From positions 1 through 38,168 of the forward strand of contig JADZBO010000216.1 of NCBI GenBank assembly GCA_020851995.1: a stretch of 38,168 bases of DNA, given 5' to 3'. The DNA is from Burkholderiaceae bacterium. GTDB taxonomy: Bacteria > Pseudomonadota > Gammaproteobacteria > Burkholderiales > Burkholderiaceae_B. Shown here piece after piece: positions 33,517-38,168 of the stretch; position 1 is the first letter of the stretch; the number at the start of each line of letters is the position of its first letter. A program made the translations under genes and the position numbers. The notes beneath the pieces were generated by a model that searched no databases, was not told where the DNA came from, and was given only the letters and a program-made list of their open reading frames with translations.

Positions 33517-34629
33517 CTAGAGCGCCTGCTCCGCTGGCAAGGACTCCAGCGACTGGGCCTCGGCGACCGCCGCGCAGTAAAGCTTGCCGGCATGCACATT
33601 CAGACCCGCACGCAGGTGGGGATCTCGTCGGCAGGCCTCCTTCCAGCCAAGGTTTGCAAGCGCCAGCGCAAAAGGCAGGGTCGCATTGTTCAGCGCGAAA
33701 GTCGAGGTACGTGGAACAGCGCCGGGCATATTCGCAACGCAGTAGTGCACCACACCATCGACGACATAGGTCGGATCCTGGTGCGTGGTTGCGCGCGAAG
33801 TTTCAAAACACCCGCCCTGGTCGATCGAAATATCCACCAGGACCGACCCCGGCCGCATTTTCGCAAGGTGTTCCCGCCGCACCAGCTTGGGCGCAGCAGC
33901 ACCTGGCACCAGCACCGCGCCGATGACCAGATCCGATCGCAGCACCGCCTCTTCGATCGCCGAGCGTGTCGCGTATATCGTGCGCAGGTTCGCCCCGAAA
34001 ATATCCACCAGATGCCGCAATCGCGGCAGGGACTTGTCCAGGACGGTCACCTCGGCACCCATGCCAACGGCAATTTGGGCTGCGTTGTAGCCGGCGACGC
34101 CGCCGCCAATCACGGTGACCCTGGCAGGGGCCACACCCGGCACGCCGCCAATCAGTATCCCGATCCCGCCGGAGGGCTTTTGCAGCGCGTGTGCACCAAC
34201 CTGAATCGACATGCGACCCGCCACTTCGCTCATCGGCGCAAGCAGCGGCAAGCCGCCCGCGACGTCCGTGACAGTCTCATAGGCAATCGCCGTGCAACCC
34301 GACTGCAACAGCAGCTCGGTCTGGCGGGGATCAGGCGCCAGGTGCAGATAAGTAAAGAGCAATTGCCCGGGCCGCAACATGGCGCATTCCCCGGGTTGCG
34401 GCTCCTTCACCTTGATGATCATCTCGGCCCTGGCAAAGACCTCGGGGGCCGTGGCGACGATTTCGGCGCCGGCCGCGAGATATTCGGCATCACCGCAGCC
34501 AATCCCTTCGCCCGCGCCAGCCTGCACCAGAACCGCGTGACCATGGGTCACGGCCTCGCCCACCGAGGCTGGAGTCATTCCGACACGGTACTCGTGGACC
34601 TTGATTTCCCTGGGTACACCAATAATCAT
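33517..34629 (-). CDS. ald: Alanine dehydrogenase
   Basis: This 370-residue NAD-dependent enzyme interconverts L-alanine and pyruvate plus ammonia. The N-terminus [17 protein letters not shown] is diagnostic. The catalytic residues Lys75 (KVKEP) and His96 (TYLHLAPD) sit at exactly the family positions. The Rossmann segment is [28 protein letters not shown]. The C-terminal [25 protein letters not shown] is conserved. AGGGAG stands before the ATG at 34629. It follows the CoA transferase gene by 15 bp on the same strand, so both are probably co-transcribed. Confidence 0.96.
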   Translation of the reverse strand: MIIGVPREIKVHEYRVGMTPASVGEAVTHGHAVLVQAGAGEGIGCGDAEYLAAGAEIVATAPEVFARAEMIIKVKEPQPGECAMLRPGQLLFTYLHLAPDPRQTELLLQSGCTAIAYETVTDVAGGLPLLAPMSEVAGRMSIQVGAHALQKPSGGIGILIGGVPGVAPARVTVIGGGVAGYNAAQIAVGMGAEVTVLDKSLPRLRHLVDIFGANLRTIYATRSAIEEAVLRSDLVIGAVLVPGAAAPKLVRREHLAKMRPGSVLVDISIDQGGCFETSRATTHQDPTYVVDGVVHYCVANMPGAVPRTSTFALNNATLPFALALANLGWKEACRRDPHLRAGLNVHAGKLYCAAVAEAQSLESLPAEQAL

Positions 34630-34644
34630 TTCATGCTCCCTGTG

Positions 34645-36645
34645 TTAATTTCCAAGCATTCCGCGCGCCTCGCTTTCACTGCGGTAGAAAAGGTGCGGGG
34701 TCGTTTCATCGCGCCTCAGCGCCTCGCCCAGTTTCATCCGCAGAAACGTGCTGGATGTATACCGGGTCACTCGCAGGTAATGGCGATGCATGAGTACCTT
34801 GACCATAGCGACGTAGTCGTCGACCAGATCCGGGCGGATCGACAGACGATCATAGTTGACGATGGCGTAGACCTTGCGACCTACGGGCTCCATTGCGCGC
34901 TCGACTGTCTCGCGCAAATGTTCGATATCCTCGAGTCCGTGGATGGATAGTCCGGCCAGGTCAATGTAGAGGACATTGTTGACTGCATCATAGACCAGCC
35001 GTTCGTTCATGGGGCGACCAAGAAGCGCGTGTCGCAACTGCATGGGTTCATCCCGGAAGATGCGGGGATCCATGAGTTTCGGCGTGTGTCTGATGACGGG
35101 TCTGAAGGCCATGTGCCGCAGGATATCGTTCTGAACGTCGATGCCGGGCGCCACTTCGATCAGTTCCAGCCCCTGCTCGCAAAGCCGGAACACACAGCGC
35201 TCGGTCACGTAAAGCACAGGCTGGCCGCGCCCGGCAGCATCGATGCCACTGAACGTCCGGTGCTCGACCCCATCGATGAACTTCATCGACTTGCCCTCGG
35301 CCACGATCTTCAACTGGCCTTCGTGCACTCTGACCTCCAGGCCTGCGGCCGTGAAAGTGCCAACGAAGACGACCTTCTTGGCACTTTGCGAAATATTGAT
35401 AAAGCCGCCAGCACCAGCCAGACGCGGACCAAACCTGGAGACATTGAGGTTGCCACGGTGATCCGCCTGAGCAAGCCCCAGAATCGCCAGATCCAGGCCA
35501 CCACCATCGTAGAAATCAAACTGGCTCGGCTGATCGATGATGGCCTGGGTGTTGGACGCGGCGCCAAAATTCAGACCTCCCGCCGGTACGCCGCCAATCA
35601 CGCCCGGCTCGGTGGTCATCGTGAACAGATCGAGAATACGCTCTTCGGTTGCAATGGAGGCAACACCCTCGGGCATACCAATCCCGAGGTTGACGACGGC
35701 GTTCGGTGATAGCTCAAGGGCTGCGCGGCGCGCGATGATCTTGCGTTCAGACATCGTCATATCCGGGATCGCTGAAAGCGGCACGCGGATTTCCCCGGAG
35801 AAGGCAGCACTGTAGGGCTCGATGAAGGTCTGCATGTGATGTTCCGGCTTTTCCGCCACCACGACACAGTCGACCAGCACACCCGGGATCTTGACCTGCC
35901 GCGCCGGCAGCGAGCCGCGGTCGGCGATCCGCTCGACCTGCACGATCACAATACCGCCCGAGTTGTGGGCCGCCATGGCAATCGCCTGCGCCTCGAGCGT
36001 CAGCGCCTCGCGCTCCATGGTGACGTTGCCATCGGGGTCTGCAGTCGTCCCGCGCACGATCCCTACGTTGATCGGGAACGCCTTGTAGAAAAGGAACTCC
36101 TCGCCGTCGATATCGATGACGCGCACCAGATCCTTCCGCGTCTTGTCGTTGAGCTTTCCGCCGCCATGGCGCGGGTCGACAAACGTCCCAAGCCCGATGC
36201 GAGTCAGCGTGCCGGGTTTGCCGGCGGCAATGTCCCGATAGAGATGCGTAATCACGCCTTGCGGCAGGTTATAGGCTTCGATCCGGTTGTCGACAGCCAG
36301 TTGTTGCAGGCGCGGCACCAGACCCCAGTGCCCGCCGATGACCCGCGCAACCAGACCTTCATGCCCCCAGTGGTTCAGACCGCGCGCCTTGCCATCGCCC
36401 TGGCCGGCCGCGTAGACCAGCGTCAGGTCGCGCGGGTGGCCTCGCAGTTGCGGATCGGCGGCCTGCGCCTCCAGAAAAAGATCCTCGAGGGCCACGGCGA
36501 CCCCCTCGGGGAATCCGATACCGACGAAGCCACCGGTCGCGATCGTATCGCCAGTGTGAATCAGCCGCGCAGCATCGCGGGCAGAGACTATTTTCCCAGT
36601 GTTGGACGCGTGAGTCGTGCCTGACGGCCGCTCGTGCCTGTGCAT
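34645..36645 (-). CDS. Acyl-CoA:acetate/3-ketoacid CoA transferase (YdiF-like) with C-terminal extension
   Basis: This 666-residue family I CoA transferase has alpha and beta halves fused. The N-terminal half starts near residue 18 ([31 protein letters not shown]). The second half starts near 300 and contains [11 protein letters not shown] and the catalytic Glu346 in [12 protein letters not shown]. coli YdiF has about 530 residues. Here about 130 more follow the usual [20 protein letters not shown] end; the extra part ([22 protein letters not shown]) alternates beta and alpha in a way that recalls a STAS-like fold. AGGAG before the ATG supports the start. The acyl substrate is unknown. Confidence 0.92.
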   Translation of the reverse strand: MHRHERPSGTTHASNTGKIVSARDAARLIHTGDTIATGGFVGIGFPEGVAVALEDLFLEAQAADPQLRGHPRDLTLVYAAGQGDGKARGLNHWGHEGLVARVIGGHWGLVPRLQQLAVDNRIEAYNLPQGVITHLYRDIAAGKPGTLTRIGLGTFVDPRHGGGKLNDKTRKDLVRVIDIDGEEFLFYKAFPINVGIVRGTTADPDGNVTMEREALTLEAQAIAMAAHNSGGIVIVQVERIADRGSLPARQVKIPGVLVDCVVVAEKPEHHMQTFIEPYSAAFSGEIRVPLSAIPDMTMSERKIIARRAALELSPNAVVNLGIGMPEGVASIATEERILDLFTMTTEPGVIGGVPAGGLNFGAASNTQAIIDQPSQFDFYDGGGLDLAILGLAQADHRGNLNVSRFGPRLAGAGGFINISQSAKKVVFVGTFTAAGLEVRVHEGQLKIVAEGKSMKFIDGVEHRTFSGIDAAGRGQPVLYVTERCVFRLCEQGLELIEVAPGIDVQNDILRHMAFRPVIRHTPKLMDPRIFRDEPMQLRHALLGRPMNERLVYDAVNNVLYIDLAGLSIHGLEDIEHLRETVERAMEPVGRKVYAIVNYDRLSIRPDLVDDYVAMVKVLMHRHYLRVTRYTSSTFLRMKLGEALRRDETTPHLFYRSESEARGMLGN

Positions 36646-36888
36646 CGCAGTCTCCTGAATCGTTCGATTTCTATTTATTCAGAAACAGTCTAATCCAGCC
36701 AGACCCGATAGACGTCCGCACGACGCAGCGAACGCACCTGAAACACATCACGAACCCAGGTTTCACGCGCCGCACCGTGTGCGCAACAGGCGAGTTGTCT
36801 CAAACAGGACAGAACGCGCAGCAGGCGAATCGACGACGGTGGGCAGTGCCAGCAGCCAGCGCCAGGCCATTGCCAGTATCAGGGTCTC

Positions 36889-37788
36889 TTAGCGCCCCCG
36901 GCCATCCCAGGAACGGAATTCGCGATTGCGCGCCAGCAAACGGCGGGCGGTGTGACAATCAGGTCCCTGGGGCGGCGCCGATCCATCGGCCTGTCCGCGG
37001 CGAAATGCTTCGAAGCGGGCGACAAGCTCCTCTGCCGCACTCACCTGAGCCTCCGATGGCGTGAGCGCCGCATGAATGGCGGCAACCTGCGCCGGATAGA
37101 CCGCGCATTTGGCCCTGAGGCCGATGCGCCTGGCCCAGACAAGATCAGCATCCTGTGCGACAGGATCCTGATAATTGAACGGGCAGTCGATCGCGATCCG
37201 GTTGGCCGCGCGGCATTCGACCAGGAAACGACTGCGCAGATGGTTCAGCTCAAGGCTGTCAGGGCCGCGCTCCGCTCCAAGGTCGGCCGTGAGATCTTCC
37301 GCCGCCAGCAAACAGGCGGTGATCCGGTCGCTCGCCGTGAGGATGCTCTGAATCCGCACGAAACCCAGGGCCGACTCAATCGTCGGAACGATTTCCGTCG
37401 AACCCGCTGCAATCTCAAACCGGGCTTCCAGCGCGCTGATCGCCTCGGCAAGCGCCAGAATTTGCTCCGCACTTTCGACATACGGCAGAAACACCACATC
37501 GGGACTACCGGCCATGACGCCCTGCAGGTCGTCCAGGCCATCATGGGCAAGGCGATTGACTCGAACCGCGCCGACGATCTCATGATCCCTGCAGCGTTGC
37601 ATCAGCGCCGCCACCCGTGGCCGGGCCTCGGGGCGCTCGGCGAGTGCGGTGAATTCCTCAAGATCGGCCACCACAACATCGGGCCTGCAGTCGATGGCGG
37701 CCTGCTGCGCACCGGCATCAAGGCCCGCGGTGAACAACCAGCTGCGCCGCAGACCCAAGGGTCGTCGCTGTGACGGGATAGAAATCAT
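36889..37788 (-). CDS. HpcH/HpaI aldolase or citrate lyase beta-like protein
   Basis: This 299-residue TIM-barrel protein is of the CitE/HpcH superfamily. RRSWLFTAGLDAGAQQAAIDCRPDVVVADLEEFT at the N-terminus matches the CitE pattern (RS.LF.P.. then DLED). Later marks are IVGAVRVNRL, VFLPYVESAEQI and EIVPTIESALGFVRI, with the metal-binding Glu, and AEDLTADLG. Activity is C-C bond cleavage or formation on a 3-hydroxyacyl-CoA or hydroxy-oxoacid. The ATG at 37788 overlaps the stop of the TRAP permease gene (ATGA), so it is coupled to uptake of an organic acid. A 243-bp gap with no clear gene separates it from the CoA transferase. Confidence 0.85.
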   Translation of the reverse strand: MISIPSQRRPLGLRRSWLFTAGLDAGAQQAAIDCRPDVVVADLEEFTALAERPEARPRVAALMQRCRDHEIVGAVRVNRLAHDGLDDLQGVMAGSPDVVFLPYVESAEQILALAEAISALEARFEIAAGSTEIVPTIESALGFVRIQSILTASDRITACLLAAEDLTADLGAERGPDSLELNHLRSRFLVECRAANRIAIDCPFNYQDPVAQDADLVWARRIGLRAKCAVYPAQVAAIHAALTPSEAQVSAAEELVARFEAFRRGQADGSAPPQGPDCHTARRLLARNREFRSWDGRGR

Positions 37789-38168
37789 TTGATTCGCCCA
37801 GGCAGATACATCACTAACTCCGGCACAAACGTGACAAGAACGAGCACGCCGACCATCGCAGCCATCATCCAGGTCAGCGGACGCCAGGTTTGCATCATGG
37901 TGATGCCGCCAACCCGGCACGCGGCCATGAGATCAACCCCCACCGGCGGTGAAACCGCACCGATCGCCATGTTGATTGTCAGCAAAATGCCGAAATGCAC
38001 CGGATCGATGTTGTAGATCGCGAGCACCGGCATGACGACCGGTGCGACGATGATGATGATCGGAATCGCTTCCATGAAAGTACCGAGTACCAGCAACACG
38101 ACTGTCAGCAAGACCAGCACGGTATTGCGGCTTTCAGTCCAGTTCGCCAATAGCGAGGCCAGCGCCTG
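37785..38168 (-). CDS. TRAP transporter large permease, DctM-like (5' end outside window)
   Basis: The last 127 residues of a DctM/TRAP-T large membrane subunit are present; the start lies beyond the right edge. Several hydrophobic helices are seen, including FMEAIPIIIIVAPVVMPVL, followed by HFGILLTINMAIGAVSPPVGVDLM, the conserved DctM C-terminal motif. The protein imports organic acids using a sodium or proton gradient together with DctP and DctQ. The stop overlaps the start of the HpcH-like gene, which suggests that gene acts on the imported acid. Confidence 0.92.
   Translation of the reverse strand, partial: QALASLLANWTESRNTVLVLLTVVLLVLGTFMEAIPIIIIVAPVVMPVLAIYNIDPVHFGILLTINMAIGAVSPPVGVDLMAACRVGGITMMQTWRPLTWMMAAMVGVLVLVTFVPELVMYLPGRIK

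Noticed and set aside
36646-36888. Hidden minus-strand gene between the HpcH-like and CoA transferase genes
   Set aside because: One frame stays open for about 60 codons and ends ...RADVYRVWLD, but it lacks a start codon and ribosome-binding site and resembles no family I know. It could be a gene remnant.

Overview
The window looks like a chromosomal segment of a GC-rich betaproteobacterium, most likely Burkholderiales and probably close to the Alcaligenaceae (Bordetella/Achromobacter type). I infer this from the block ribBX-ribH-nusB-thiL-pgpA, the coaD-ferredoxin pair, divergent ftsY/rsmD, and the many HAAT/TRAP uptake and CoA-thioester genes. I saw no rRNA, tRNA, CRISPR array, insertion sequence or phage gene. 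No gene-free stretch exceeds about 255 bp.

Positions 1-12900 are mostly housekeeping. They hold the 5' part of a crotonase-family gene, a fused tautomerase, dgkA, pyrF, the pncC/cinA-type deamidase and the minus-strand ribBX-ribH-nusB-thiL-pgpA operon. A HAD phosphatase, a CYTH-CHAD protein, ftsY back to back with rsmD-coaD-ferredoxin, a short MOSC-N protein and a VOC protein follow. Three gene ends here carry short tandem repeats.

Positions 12990-26930 form one long plus-strand catabolic unit behind a good sigma70-type promoter. It has an acetoin-dehydrogenase-like E1 alpha/beta and E2, with an enoyl-CoA hydratase between E1 and E2. It also has a MmgE/PrpD protein, an acyl-CoA dehydrogenase, a complete branched-chain-type (HAAT) ABC importer, two SDR dehydrogenases and a tandem EthD-domain protein. 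One SDR gene sits between livM and livG with overlapping codons. A TetR gene faces the end of the unit. The substrate is unknown; the gene set implies import, alcohol oxidation, CoA-ester beta-oxidation-like steps and 2-oxo-acid or diketone cleavage.

Positions 27796-30416 hold the most interesting item: nadC followed 14 bp later by a 591-residue fusion of a PhnN-type ribose 1,5-bisphosphate phosphokinase with an AMP/thymidine-phosphorylase-family core. If the second half is a nucleotide phosphorylase, one polypeptide could convert NMP to ribose 1,5-bisphosphate and then to PRPP, which NadC consumes.

Positions 30413-38168 are minus-strand metabolic genes. In transcription order they are a TRAP large permease (partial), a HpcH/citrate-lyase-like protein, a CoA transferase with a C-terminal extension, alanine dehydrogenase, an LDH2-type 2-hydroxyacid dehydrogenase and a benzoylformate-decarboxylase-like ThDP enzyme. 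The last two could convert a 2-hydroxyacid to an aldehyde through a 2-oxoacid. All family assignments rest on motif recognition by eye; no database search was run.
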